From: Malachius bipustulatus | Lineage: Eukaryota; Arthropoda; Insecta; Coleoptera; Melyridae | Length of the DNA: 64,000 nt | Direction: 5' to 3' | NCBI GenBank assembly: GCA_910589415.1 | Contig: OU342633.1 | Span: 18,018,858 to 18,082,857, forward strand | Part shown: positions 1 to 11,819 of the stretch, piece after piece | Position numbering within the stretch: the stretch's first letter is position 1 | How the letters are laid out: the number at the start of each line of letters is the position of its first letter | The notes under the pieces: generated by a model | Told to the model about the DNA's origin: nothing | Seen by the model: only the letters and a program-made list of their open reading frames with translations | The model's database searches: none | Position numbers and translations under genes: made by a program

Positions 1-1000
1 TTTTTCAATAATGTATCAACAGGCTTAAAATATAACTACATCAACAGAAGCAGCTTTCTAATGTAGGTATACAAATTGTTAAGTAAACATTTTTCTCTAA
101 AACATTATAGAGAGACAATAATTCAATCCTAAGATTTTACCATTGAAATTCTTATATGGTGCATCGGCCACTGAAGCCCCCGTATTAACACTAACGAAGA
201 TAATTTTCATTGAAATTTAATTCAATAATTGAAAGTTGAAAATTAATTGAAATAATTTCATTGAAAACTATTTATTAGGTTAATAGTACCCTGTATATTC
301 AGAAAAGTATCTATTTTATTAATTTATTTTTTTATTTTTTGATAAGCTCATTTGCTTCAGAGGCGAGTTATATATCGTTAATGCAAGTAAATTAAGAGGA
401 TAATCCCTTTCATTTACTGGAAATATACAATGAATATTCCCGCGAGCGATTCCCATTATGATAATGACATTATATTGGCAATATAGATCACTTGACGTAG
501 ATTACGGGGCACTCCAATGTATTATTATTTAATATAGCCGGTCCGCAGGCTCGTTACCGGGCCTAAATTGGACTGTGAAGATAAGAGTAATTGCCAGGGC
601 AAACACAATATCCCCGCGCTGCTGACATATGTCCTGTCCTATTAACTCCGTTATGTACACAAACTATATCCATGGATATATTATGTAACTTTAATATATC
701 AATGATTGGACGATATGCTCGAGAGTTAATTAAATCGGGAAGTGGATGGTTAATAAAGCAATAAAGGTGTCCTCATAGATATTTGATATACCTACAACAG
801 GTATAACGCGTGGAGTGAATATGCAAATACGACACGAAAAATATTGTTAATAATTGTTAAAAAATAAGTATGTACGAGATCTATTACTAAATAATTACCT
901 ACTTCTAGAGGAAGATTAGTAGTTGTGCATTCCTGCGACTAAAACAAACTACTGGACTTCGGGATTCAGTATTAAAGCTATAAGGCGGATTCGATATTAA
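1..1000. other. AT-rich non-coding flank with one balanced-GC block
   Basis: I see no gene here. Most of the stretch is AT-rich. A block at about 490-640 is compositionally different: it is richer in GC and holds GATA-like (gataag) and homeodomain-like (taattg) sites. It could be a conserved regulatory element, but only comparison with related genomes would show that. Confidence 0.3.
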
Positions 1001-1724
1001 GAAAATAACAGTCGAAAGTAAATTAAATCAACATGAATTTCAATATAACTCCATATGTACTTAGGTAGCTTATAAGAAATGGTAAAACTGAAGGAGATAT
1101 TTTCTTCACCATAAACCATCTTCCTCAACTTCCTCTGCATTTTTCTGATTGCACAACTTTTGTAGTTCTTCTTTTGTTTCAAAGTTCATTAGAAAGTGAT
1201 GAATCCTTGTTACCGATAATTTGAGGCGTGCTTCATAAGGACTCTCAGTTATTTCAGTGTGTAGAGATCGATTTTTATTGTTTTGCACAAATCTTCAGAT
1301 CATTTCGTTGTATTTTGGTCGCTCAACCATTTAACCATCAGCATGTCCCTTACATCTTGATTCTGACATTTTGGTCTCTATGAACCTTTATTGACTTTGG
1401 GATGGTGAGGTTTTCCATGAACCAGCTTAAATCCGGGCCACATTTCAACAAGATTTTTTAGCTACCAGATTCAAACGCTACATGAGTACTGGTACTCCGG
1501 ATCCGTAGTGGTGCTGATACAGGCCCAAAATCGATTATTAAGTGTTTTTTTTGTGTCTTAGACACGTTCTGGTGATTTCAAAAGGTCCAGAACTCATTTT
1601 GATGCTTATCAAATGGTCAGAAAGCGATATTTCGGAGATTGGCAATACGCTAGCAACCAGAACGCGTTTTGGTAATATTTTTCGACTATTGGCCAAAACG
1701 GTGTATTCTGTTACACCCTATCCG
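1001..1724. other. No recognisable gene
   Basis: Short minus-strand open frames at about 1000-1290 carry acidic, Glu-rich codons (EEVEED) but match nothing I recognise and have no splice or promoter context. The rest looks like ordinary decayed intergenic DNA next to the LINE fragment that follows. Confidence 0.3.
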
Positions 1725-2650
1725 TAGCCGATGTAGAATAACTTTATTTTTCCTAGTCATTGGGGGAAGCTTGAAAGCATCCGTGTTGGATTGGATCTTT
1801 TCTGGGGATTGATTCGGTAAGGAGGCTTCCTTTACAGCCTGGTCTACTAACTCTTTACCGGAAATTCCTGCGTAAAAGGGAAGTCAAATTAGAGTTACAT
1901 CCCCGATTCTGTGAGGCTGTAAGATGAGTCATATTATATGGCTTGCTCCAACGGATGCTGAGTGTAACATATCCCAAAAAAGTGGATAATGCAAGTGAGT
2001 GTGGGCATATAGCCTCATGACCTTTATTTGGATATATCAATTTAATTGCTTGTTGCTTGGAGGATGCCGAAAATGAGGTCGCCTGTACGAGCAGTAGTAA
2101 ATGCTTCAAATCGAGTAATTTTGATTTTGCTTTTAGCGGTGGTGACTGCACTTTCAATTCCAGATTTGCTTTTTTATGCATCATTGTATATGTACAGTAC
2201 AGAATTTGATCTTAATGGGCGCTGCTGACTATTTGAGAGAAGGCTTCTCTTAAGAGTTCCCGTGAAGTGTAATGCTCAGGGTAGCTAGTTAAATGGGTTT
2301 AAATCTTTAGAAGAGATTTACTCAAAGGAAGAATATAGTTGAAATTTGGATATGGTGATAAAGAAAGAAACATCGATATTTGGGAGCAGAGATAACAGGA
2401 TCTTGTCTTTAGTGTCTAGATTTACCTTTATACTCCAAACATGCATGGAAAAGAATCTGGAGTTTGATAGTGGGCGAAAAATTTATTATACATGATGTCT
2501 CAAAAAGGCATAATGATAAGCAGAGTTGGACCACGAAGGGTTCAAATAAGTTGAGCCGTGGCAGAAGAATTTTACATCGGACCATGACGTTATGAATGGC
2601 ATCATCTTTATACCAACCTATTTTACACAAAGGATGTACAATTCTGAACC
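1725..2650 (-). pseudogene. LINE ORF2 C-terminal relic (RNase H region)
   Basis: Read on the minus strand, broken frames give pieces typical of the RNase H and tail region of I/R1/Jockey-group LINE ORF2. There is a GISGKELVDQAVKEA stretch near 1800-1860, corresponding to the usual 'HVGISGNExAD..AKEA' block, followed by a KLPP...KNKVILHRLRIG segment that normally precedes the Cys/His tail. Upstream frames are weakly similar to the start of RNase H (KSKSGIESAV). Stops and frameshifts interrupt everything, so this is a dead fragment. The reverse transcriptase domain is not present. The clade assignment is from memory and tentative. Confidence 0.5.
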
Positions 2651-3179
2651 CATGAAGATGTTACTTGAGGTGGTAAGTCCGAGCAATGTACTAGTCTGAT
2701 TAATTCAATTTTCAGTTTCACATTCAATTCAAATTTTTCAGTTTCAACATAGTTCAGAAAAAGCCATTCAAAAGGAATGGTGAGCTTGATGCTATGCTCA
2801 TGAAATTTTCTTCTTCACTAGATTCATCATCTAGACTCACTGCCATATCAATTGGACAAGAAAACTACTAGAGCAGAACTCACATATAGAAGAACATTTC
2901 AATCCTGCTTTTCGACAAGTTACATTTACCGCTATTAATTTTCTATGAATGCAATAAATAACTGTAAAATAAATGCAATAAATTGAGGGGCTTGACCTTG
3001 AGTAGTGGTTATTGTTAAAAGATCTTCATCAACAGATTCAGCAGAGTCAACTTTTGACTCTGCTGATATTATGTTCTAAAGAATCATGGTCTTGGATAAG
3101 AGGAAAGTGTGCAAAATTTATTTTTGTATTTGTAGCTGCATGACGTCAAGAAAAGCTGGTAGTGGAACCTGTTCAGACA

Positions 3180-3475
3180 CTATCACTTCATGTGTACCTC
3201 ACCTCCGTATAGAGCAACAAAAGTGCTCTGGCAATGCCTTTATTACAGAAATTTTCTTGCCAAAATATTGTAGCATGTTCGATTTGTTGAGGGTTTGTCT
3301 GGAGTATACTGCACAGTTTTGTTTTCCTTGCCAGAGAGGAGCAGAAGTGGCGTAACATCCACTGAATGCGTGCACTAATAGTACAACGTCTGCTGTACTG
3401 TCTGTTGTACAACGTTTGTCGCTTCTTGTTTCTAAGAGGATTGTTTCTTGAATACGTATCATTACCAGATTCAGC
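3180..3475 (-). pseudogene. Fragment of a repetitive uncharacterised protein (HAFSGC motif)
   Basis: A minus-strand open frame reads ADVVLLVHAFSGCYATSA, then a Gly-Lys-rich stretch and a hydrophobic tail ending near EHFCCSI. It resembles the 'HAFTGCDTTSA' block of an uncharacterised multicopy protein found beside transposons in many invertebrate genomes. The usual Asp-Thr after Cys is replaced by Tyr-Ala, and no start or flanking domains remain. I infer a transposon-derived scrap. The function of the family is unknown to me. Confidence 0.35.
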
Positions 3476-3791
3476 TGTTTTTCCGAAAAAACACGTTCTT
3501 GACCTGAGAGTCCAAACCTGTGAGAAGAACCAGCAGGCTTAAATCTTCATGAATTATGATGTCCTTTCCATAATCTGTGCTTTTGTTGTAATACAATCGC
3601 GATCGGCGTTTATTTATTTATTATTATTTATTTTATTTTTTCAAAACAATAAAAAGCAATAAAAATCTTAGAAAAGTTATATTCAAAAAAAACTTAACCT
3701 ATAATGACAACTTTAGACTTTAGTTACAGACAATTCTATTTTCTTTGGGATCCATTCTATTTCTATTATTTCTGTGAAGTGCATAGTTTAG

Positions 3792-4335
3792 GTGATCTTC
3801 ATAGAAGCAGAACCATTATGTGGCTTCGAAGATACTTTCTTCAATACAGAACTCCAAAAGGTAGAAGAAAAACTGAGAGAAACCCATTGGAGGAACCTCT
3901 CAGGGTTGAGACAAGTCAAAGAACTTCTCGGGAATTTTAACCGAGAGAGGTCGAAGATACTCTTCAATCTCAACAAGGAACGTCTCAGAACACTGAAGGG
4001 ATTCCTAACTGGACATTGCAAGCTCAAGGAACACCTGAGGAAGTTAGGCATAGAAGAGAATGGTGTCTGCAGATTTTGCGGGAAAGGAGACGAGACACCA
4101 CGTCACCTACTTCTCAACTGCGATGCGTTAGAACTCAAAAGAAGTAATGTTCTGGGCCACCACCAGCTAGAGGCCGGGAACTTACCCGACCTTGATCCTC
4201 TCAAAATCCTGAAGTTTCTCAAGGAAACGGACATGGAGAGGGTGCTTCACTAAAGGGATTCCACACCAGGCGAAGCACAGTAGAGAGGATACAATAATAG
4301 ATCTTTCAGGTCGCAGTAACTAGATCACCCTCAAT
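3792..4335 (+). pseudogene. 5'-truncated LINE: end of ORF2 and 3' UTR
   Basis: A 153-residue open frame (3792-4253) carries the conserved tail found after RNase H in Jockey/R1-type LINEs. It has basic residues, then LKGFLTGHCKLKEHLRKLGI, then a Cys-Xaa2-Cys...His-Xaa4-Cys zinc-knuckle-like group (CRFCGKGDETPRHLLLNC). A short 3' UTR follows and ends in a pentamer/hexamer tail at about 4336. Neither reverse transcriptase nor endonuclease is present, which is what 5' truncation during target-primed insertion would leave. The frame is open and fairly well kept, suggesting a younger copy than most others in the window. The ATG is internal and is not a real start. Confidence 0.65.
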
Positions 4336-4371
4336 ATACAAATACAAATACAAATACAATACAATACAATA
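4336..4371 (+). repeat. LINE 3' tail microsatellite (caaata/caata)n
   Basis: Repeats of caaata pass into caata and end the LINE copy at 3792-4335. Short tandem tails of this kind are typical 3' ends of non-LTR elements lacking a pure poly(A). Confidence 0.7.
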
Positions 4372-4379
4372 GTTTGGGT

Positions 4380-5876
4380 GACATCAGGCTCAAATTGGGC
4401 AAAAATTGAAAAAAATTCGCAAAACTTTCTTTTTTCTGCCCATTGCGCAAAACACACAAGGCTTTCGTTGGTACAAAATTGGTATTACACTACTAGTAAT
4501 GGTCCTAACAACATATCAAAAAATCACAAATACATGACCCTTTGTAAGGAATCATGAATAAATTGACTGGGCTATAAGAAGTCTTAAATGTTTTGTTTTG
4601 TTCTAAACTTCAATAAACTTGAATTCAGCACTATTACAAAAATTACAAAAACATTTGAATTAAAAAAAAAATGGATAAGTAACTTGTATGTGACATTCTC
4701 TTTGTAATTACATCCTCGGATGACGTAACAAAGTACAAACGAGAAATTCAAAACAACCATTTAAACTACTCTTTGTATAGAGTAGGTACACTTGCAACAC
4801 CAACACGAGCATAAACTATTGCCGTTGTGGTTTTATTGGCTTCAAATTACAATAAAGTAAATGAAACCGGCAAGAGAGAGGAACATTTGGTAGAGTGACA
4901 TTTGCGGACGTCCTATCGTCGATCGGGGGGATGCTCCAGACGTACCCAAATATTCAAATGAGGACCGCCACGATAACTAACCGATATACGATCCCCATCA
5001 AATGGAACATTAACAAATTGAATTCTACACTGAACAGCATTTATTTCGGCATATGGGATAAATATATCCATTAAATAAGCCAAGAGGAGCGAAGTTCTAT
5101 TTGTCACAGGGTGGGTGGACTCGGTGAATTGTAAATAACAGGGAGGGACTCTCCTTTTTCTAGAAGAATATTGTTAATCAACATAAAAATATAATAAGTA
5201 CGTTATTATCCCGGAAATCTTCAATGGGTGCATATACCAAGATATTATTGCTCTTATGTTTTCATTATTATTATACTATTTACCTGATTACTACTACTTC
5301 AATTATGCTTTTATGTATTTCATTGTTATCATCAAAAATTTATTCATGACTTAAGTAGTATTAATATAGTTGCCAGTCTAGTACTTCTACGCTTGCAAAC
5401 GATTTATTTTGAAATTTTTGTTGAGTTGTTTTTTATTGACAATATACCTACCTATACCTACTTACAGTAATATGATAATAAATATTATTATTATCATTGT
5501 GCCTATATAGATACAGACCTCATCGTAGATATATTGCAAAAATCTGCCTCATAAAAATCATTCTATCAAATTCAGTCAAATTATTGACTATACGTTTTGT
5601 TTCCCAAGCGGAACTAAAACTACTGTCCACGTTCCGTCCCTGCATTGATTTGAACCAGGGGTGAGCTATTCTCATATCGGAGTGGAGATTTGGGAACGGG
5701 TTCGGAATACGATAGACATTAGCCTGTCCCCTGCTCGGATAGGGAGGGATAAATACCAGACTCCGGGTCCAGGCACGGACGCAGCCAGTGCTCAATTCAA
5801 TCAGATGGTGTTTATCCCACTGCGTCATTATGGAACTATCAGTGATTCATTTCACCCGGACAGGACTCTCTTTATC
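4380..5876. other. No confident gene
   Basis: The region is mostly AT-rich. A minus-strand frame at 4913-5071 (52 codons from its first ATG) is open but unrecognised. The block 5600-5880 is less AT-rich and open in both directions, and it was split by the hAT element inserted at 5885: the sequence resumes at 7160. Nothing here supports a named product. Confidence 0.3.
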
Positions 5877-5884
5877 GTTGCAGG
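5877..5884. repeat. 8-bp target-site duplication (left) of the hAT element
   Basis: GTTGCAGG occurs immediately left of the element and again, exactly, at 7152-7159. Eight-base duplications are the hallmark of hAT insertion. Confidence 0.9.
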
Positions 5885-7151
5885 CAGTGGCGGTTATTCA
5901 GAGGAGGCAGAGGAGGCTGAGCCTCCCCAGTATTTTGAGCTTTTAAGCTTTTTAGATCTGTTAATATTTTTTTGATTACAAGTCACAATAATATCAATAT
6001 TTTTTATAATAATAAATAATTATAATGGATGAAACATTACATTGCATGCTTACTACTGAATGCTCACAAAAATTGATAGTTTTGGTAGGTAATAGCGTAA
6101 GGTAAAAAATAATCCGATGCAATAGGTGAGAGATAGCTAACATTATAAGTAATAGGTAACCTATGAAGTGAAATAATATTACATCCCGTTGTGGCCGACC
6201 GGAGGCCTGCCTCAAACTCGTATCTCATAACCATGTAGATGGAAAAATACGCAAGAGTTTCCGCCCGGCTAGTGGAACTGGAGTGGATGCTGCGCTGCCT
6301 GTGCCTTTGGCATCGCAAGAGGCGGTCCTCCTCTAGTCTGTCCGTTATTGCAAGAACTAATGTTATTTGACGTGAAAACTCGTAAAACGTCTACACTCTT
6401 ACAACAGCGCGTGCAAGACATGGGTCGGGTCGGGGTAGTGCATCGGCGATAAATAATATTTGAATTTTGAATAGGCTGAGGCAAGCCTCCTGCTCTTCTG
6501 TATGTGGCGTTAAATTAAAATAAGTATTAGAATAAGCAAAGGGCAGTGGAGACTTGCCTCATGCACGTGCACAGATGGAAATACGAATTACATATCGTTG
6601 GATGTCGCCTTTTTTCAACACTTTCATTTTAAAATTTATTTAACTCCCACCTTGAATCTTCCAGCCTTACAATTTAATTTACAGTGAGATAGACATTGCG
6701 TAGTTAAAATTATCTGAAATAATTTGAATTTATTAAAAAAAAATTTAAAAAATATTAATGTTTTTTTAAGAGAATTGTACACTTTATTTAAAAAATTTTT
6801 GATAGAAGTTATGTTATATTTCTATTGTACTTATGAAAATATATTAAATATATTTTATTAAACACGCATACCAATTTGCGTTTTATCTAATTTTTAGAAA
6901 TATGTACATACCTATTATCCTACCTAGCTGTTATGCTGTCATAAGAATTTAATTTCACCCATTTAACTAATCAAAAATCAATTTTTGTGACCTTTATACC
7001 TTCATTCATTTTTTTTTTTCTGAAAATTTTCCGAGGTAGGACTTCTCCCCAAACCCCCGGAAAGGAGGTCTGTGTTTGTACACCTTATACTTTTCATTAC
7101 ATTGCTTCGAGCTCTAGCCTCCCCTGTTGAAATTATCACGAGCCGCCACTG
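5885..7151. mobile_element. Non-autonomous hAT element
   Basis: The 1,267-bp element begins CAGTGGCGG and ends CCGCCACTG, giving terminal inverted repeats, and is flanked by a perfect GTTGCAGG duplication. Subterminal GAGGCT/AGCCTC-rich blocks occur near both ends (about 5900-5930 and 7120). No transposase frame survives. The interior is AT-rich with only short open stretches, so movement would have depended on an enzyme from elsewhere. The CAGTGGCGG terminus is common among hAT elements. The intact duplication shows the element has not been rearranged since insertion. Confidence 0.85.
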
Positions 7152-7159
7152 GTTGCAGG
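7152..7159. repeat. 8-bp target-site duplication (right) of the hAT element
   Basis: GTTGCAGG matches 5877-5884 exactly. Removing the element rejoins a formerly open stretch around 5660-7190. Confidence 0.9.
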
Positions 7160-7979
7160 GTCTTTTCATTGGATTGAATGATCCTTATGTTACGAAGTTA
7201 CCAGAATATTATGTATGCTGGCGGTAATATTGCTTGTATGGTAGCGGTGACTGCATTCATTGCTAATAGAATTTGTTTGTATATATAGTACTTTATATTA
7301 TGTACCTGGAAGTTTTAGTTTTTTTGTACCTATTTTTGATCCTATTTGAGTTCAACCATAGTATACAGTGTGGAATAGCCAGATGAAATTACAAAATATT
7401 TATTCAATACTTCATTCCACATACAAAAGGCCAGTTATGAGCGAGAAAAATAAATACAAAATACAATACAAACCCACATACACTCATGCATAAACGAATC
7501 ACGATGCAATAAATTTTCTACACTAGACGCGCAATAAAAAAACATAACAATTACTTAAACATAACTCACAAAATCCATTAAGTAATACTAACGTCAATCA
7601 ACTTAATTTGAGATGGCGAAGAATTAAAAATATCCAGGAGATCTGACAAGTAGCGTAATTCTCGCACGATCTATAAATGTGTGAGAGCAGTGTCTAAATA
7701 AAATGTGCGCAGATGTCTGCACTCCAGTCTGGGCATGTTAAAATTAAACTTCAAAAGAAGCCGAGGGCAGTCAATTTTGTAGTCAATATTACACAGAAGT
7801 AATAGACGATATAACACGCCTATGCTCTAAGCCTTGAACATTTTTTTTTTTCCAATGGAGGGGAAATCCATCTGACACCCTGGGTATAGTTCCTCCTTCC
7901 CAGGGTAGTGTCTGAAGTTTGGAACACCCTTTTTTGGGTCTACTTCGCTACTTGCCCACTGTTATTTTTCCTTTTCACC

Positions 7980-8500
7980 TTATGTTCTTCCATCCACTTC
8001 CTTTATCCTCATTATCGTGTCGACAAAGCCATGGATGTGGTTCCATGCTTCCTCTGTCATAGTCATAGTCTTGGTGGTGTTTTCTGGAGTTAGTGTCTGT
8101 AGATTCAATCTTTGATATAGGGCATATCTCTCCGTTTTCCACCGACGGCAGGCATAGAAGGCATGTTGCGGCCCATTTTCTTCCGTTTCACAATATTGGA
8201 AATAATTATCGGTGTAGCTGCTGAATGACCCATGCCCAGAGAGAGGAATTGAGTCAGGAAGTAATATGTCTTTCGGTGCCACACTCTATCCAGATCTCTA
8301 GATTTGGAATCAGCTTCCTTGTCCATGCCGCTACTAAGCCTTGAACCTGGAATCTCCCAACGAGCAGAACCTGATGTGGAAAACCTCTGGGTGGGCACCT
8401 TGAATCCAGACGATAGGCGAAATATTTGGTAAATTTTCTTTGGATACCCTCGATTCTATCTGAATGGATCCTAAATGTAGACGAACACACTAAGGAGGCG
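7980..8500 (-). pseudogene. LINE ORF2 C-terminal region
   Basis: Two overlapping minus-strand frames are involved. One (8490-8254) holds CSSTFRIHSDRIEGIQRKF, the thumb-region motif that follows the reverse transcriptase palm. The next has GHGSFSSY, a Cys-containing stretch, and EEAWNHIHGFVDTIM, the usual end of the element's protein. A frameshift lies near 8270. It belongs to the LINE spanning 7390-12345. Confidence 0.6.
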
Positions 8501-8758
8501 TCGTACTCCAGTCGAGATTAAACAAGAGAATGGTATAAAGGGAAAGTAAAACTTCGGCGCCTACAAAATCCCGCGAGTTCCTAATCAAAAATTAAATGGT
8601 TCTAGATGTTGCTGAAATAATATCATGTGATCTACAAAATTTTTCATCAACTGCCATCTGCCTTGGAAGGGAGAGGTGGCTGTTGCAGTTATGTCGGAGC
8701 TGATTTTTAAGAAAATAATAATTACAAAATAATTTCGGTAATTCAAATTCTCATAATA

Positions 8759-9175
8759 TTGCTTTTACCGATCAACAAAAACGTTTCACATACTGGAAAT
8801 ATTTTTCAGAAAGAATCAAAAATCAATGACCAAGGGACTTTTACAAACCATGATTCCTATCAAGAAATCCGAGAAGAGTTCCCGGTAATGGTAGTTGATT
8901 ATGATCGGTTTCGTAGAACTGTGCAGCGTTTAGTAAATTCATTCAGAGAAACGAGAAGTGTAGACCGTAAAAAAGGCGATGGCAGATTAAGAATAAGAAC
9001 TGAAGAACATGATGAAGCTGTTCAACAAGTACCTACGTGAACAGCAAGTAATTGAAGAACACCTTGTCATACATCAATCCGTCGTATGGTATACATCAAG
9101 AACGTTAATATGTCGTATGGTACTTGCCAGCGTATTCTAAAATAAGATCTGCAGCTTCATCCCTACAGTATTCTA
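8759..9175 (+). pseudogene. IS630/Tc1-mariner transposase, N-terminal HTH fragment
   Basis: Plus-strand frames read YDRFRRTVQRLVNSFRETRSV, a helix-turn-helix like that of the insect IS630-type family with 'TFxRxxxRLRETGS'. After a frameshift comes SYGTCQRIL..DLQLHPY, matching the second DNA-binding helix (usually GISYSTCQRILKKDL). The catalytic DDE part is absent. The fragment lies inside the minus-strand LINE, so it inserted after it. Catalytic fragments of the same family occur at 58.7 and 62.1 kb. Confidence 0.6.
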
Positions 9176-9249
9176 GGTGGATACTATTGATAACTAATAA
9201 ACAAACACTCAATCGAAATGATTTACCAACATTAATGTCCTGACCGTTA

Positions 9250-9670
9250 CGATCACACCACGCACCAAAAACACCAAGACCCTCCTGCCGCCTTAGACTC
9301 AGACTCAGACTCAGACCTAATGCTCGTAAATAATTTTAGGTCGTCTGGGTGGAGGAGGCACGGAACAGTCAGTTCAGATGTAATGTAGTCAATAAAAACA
9401 TTGAAGATGAGAGGACCGAGGACAGAGCCTTTAGGAACTTCCGAGGGAACGGTCGTTCCAGTTGAACGAAAACCATAGAGCTCTACATATTGCCGTCTCC
9501 CCAGCAAATAACTGCGAAATGGGTCCACCCAAATGATCGGACATTCCATCAAATGCAGAAATCTTAACCAAAATAAACCACATGACCAGGTGTCTCGGAA
9601 TTACTCGTTTATTGTTAACATAAGACCAAACACTCTTGGAATCAGTCACTATTTCGCTCTCTATCATGAA
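9250..9670 (-). pseudogene. LINE reverse transcriptase fragment
   Basis: The minus strand encodes WVDPFRSYLLGRRQYVELYG and VPKGSVLGPLIFNVFID, the conserved finger/palm block of Jockey-type reverse transcriptase. CLLHPDDLKLFTSI follows in place of the YADD active-site motif: Tyr-Ala is replaced by His-Pro, which should abolish activity. A (agactc)n hexamer run at about 9295-9320 yields SESESESK just after it. An upstream piece, TDSKSVWSYVNNKR, corresponds to the 'DPKSFWxFI' block. These are pieces of the 7390-12345 element. Confidence 0.7.
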
Positions 9671-10239
9671 ACCTCTATGTGCATTCTTGACATCGTTTTT
9701 TTTTTAGAACGTCTTTCTCTCAACGAAGCATGACTGACAGAATCACTCGGCGATCAAAACTTACGCCAATGTTAAAACTTCACCTTACCGGTGAAGGACA
9801 CCGGAACAAAGGAGTCTAAAGTCAAGATCGAGTAAAATCTATCCATGATCACTATTGATCAACATTCGTGACAACGTCCCACTCGAGCGGAGTCACGTGG
9901 TTGTAAAGTTAAATGCAGTCCGCAGTCCGCATTTTTAAAATTATAAGAAGCATACTAAGGATCTTCAATAAAACTATCGGAAGTATGGTTCCTTTTGAAT
10001 GAGATATTAACGAGTAGGCTAGGATGATAAGGACCTTCCTTCACAGCATATTCCATAGATGTAACAACACTGTATTCAATCGAACAAACAACAAGATCCA
10101 AAAGTCTATCATTATCGTTGTTAAGACCATTATATTGAGTGAGGATAAGAAGAAAATTGATACACAATAATAATGCATAATAATTACAGAAATCCGATTA
10201 TTGAAAAACAATAACATTTACTGAAAAACACAACCCTTA

Positions 10240-10769
10240 GCCCAGGCGCACATTGGAACGCAGGCGACATAGCGCAGGGCAGACTGCACAGCACAGAAAA
10301 AACTGCACGCAGGTTATCAGACACGTGCTCAAGCGCACATTGATGGACAGTTTTGTGACAGTCTCTTCAAAATTATTTACTGATTTGAAATTATAATAAC
10401 GCCATTCTTCTCTCTTCTCTATTTATTTTATTATGACCGAATTCCTTGACCTAATTCAACTTAGTTTTCGAACAGCTTCGATCAGTTCTTCAAACATTTT
10501 TATCTATAAAGTACTAAAACTACTTAAAATAATAGTAAAATTACAATTAATTAATTGACAGACAGAGCACACACTTGCACGTCTCGCACAGGGAAGCAGG
10601 AAACTGTGTCTGGGACACTGAATGAAGCAGGTTATTTATCGAATAGTTTTACCCTGTCCTGCCTTGCGTCTCAATTTGCGTACACACACTTGAAATATTT
10701 GTTTACAAAAACACGTGCTGTCCTGCTCTGTGTCGCCTACGTTGCCTGCGTTGCAATGTGCGCCCGGCC
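10240..10769. mobile_element. Harbinger-type MITE (530 bp)
   Basis: The ends are inverted copies (GCCCAGGCGCACATTG... and ...CAATGTGCGCCCGGCC) over about 45 bp. The element is flanked by TTA at 10237-10239 and 10770-10772. A TTA duplication is characteristic of PIF/Harbinger elements. It has no transposase. It sits in the LINE between the endonuclease and reverse transcriptase parts. Confidence 0.7.
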
Positions 10770-10801
10770 TTATGGTACAGACATCGATTTTTCACAGGTT
10801 A

Positions 10802-10975
10802 AGGCCGGTTCTCGCTTGTACGGCACCCGACGACAGCGACAACGCGACAACACGACAAAATTGCTGGGGGACTTCACCATGAGTCTGGTTCCCACTCGTA
10901 CCCGACGACATGGCACGTCGTGTTTTTTGTCGCGTTGCCGCTGTCGTCGGGTGTCGTACAAGGGCGAATCGGCCT
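10802..10975. mobile_element. Short palindromic Harbinger-type MITE (174 bp)
   Basis: The terminal AGGCCGGTTC and GAATCGGCCT are inverted, with long arms containing CGACGACAGCGACAACGCGAC and its complement. TTA flanks both sides (10799-10801 and 10976-10978). It lies only 32 bp from the 530-bp MITE. It would fold into a nearly complete hairpin as RNA or cruciform DNA. Confidence 0.7.
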
Positions 10976-11178
10976 TTATTTATAAGCTCATGTTCGGCAC
11001 ACTCATCTGGTGGTAATATGTCAGACTGATGAGCAGGAAATAACAAGTGAAACATCAATGTCTCTGTCTTTATCATACCATGAGGGTTGTGTCGTTCAGA
11101 AAACGTTATTGATGGATAATAAATCACAGGGATCCCTGAAGGCACAAAGCTTTTCACCCCGAGTGCTACGAGAGAGAT

Positions 11179-11653
11179 TCACGTAGTCACTAAGATTAAA
11201 ATCTTCAAGTAACAGCAAGTTCGAACCATGGCCATGTACAGCGCTTCAACAGTCTCAAAGAACTCAAAAACTTCCCCAGAGGGAGTGCCGGAAGGAATGT
11301 AAACTACAACTATACTATAGAGAATTATTCTTAAGCTTGAAATTAACTGCCACACTACACGAATACTGTCAAAAAATGAGCAGTCCCTTTTAAGATCAGG
11401 AAAAGCACGGTCACTTTTCCACGGCACAAAGTGCGAGTGGAACAATTCACCATCGTTAAGGCAAGTTTCTGTTATTGCATATCCGAAACAAAGGACAAAC
11501 CTCGACAAAGTTGTAGAAGGTCGAAGTTTTAGTATTGGAACCCCTTACGTTTTGATAAAACAGACAAATTTCATACGTACAACTACTCGATCTAAACCTC
11601 GCGGGCTGCTCCAGGCTGTGATTGCTACTTGATGTCCACCCCCGAAATATCAT
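11179..11653 (-). pseudogene. LINE endonuclease (EEP) fragment
   Basis: The minus strand encodes ICLFYQNVRGSNTKTSTFYN, the start of the apurinic-type endonuclease of Jockey-group LINEs. In a second frame comes ITETCLNDGELF, where the catalytic Glu of the usual 'LTETWL' block is kept. Frameshifts separate the parts. It is part of the 7390-12345 element. Confidence 0.65.
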
Positions 11654-11819
11654 CTCTAAGAGAACTGAGCTTTCTGTTATAAACAGATGACAGAACAGGA
11701 ATGATTTAAAGCTGCGTGATTCACATGAATACCTGGAGACAAGGCACAGTTGGCATACTTGGACTTACACTAGTCAAGGACTCGGATTTTACATTCCTTC
11801 ACATCATGATTTCCTGCTT

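Noticed and set aside
4913..5107. Minus-strand 64-codon frame
   Set aside because: The only ATG is internal (5071), no homologue is recognised, and splice sites are weak. Open by chance is likely.
5661..5975. Plus-strand 104-codon frame
   Set aside because: It runs across the hAT border at 5885, so the last third is transposon sequence. No ATG context or homology.
10555..11016. Plus-strand 153-codon Arg/Cys-rich frame
   Set aside because: It is entirely composed of the two Harbinger MITEs and the short spacer between them.
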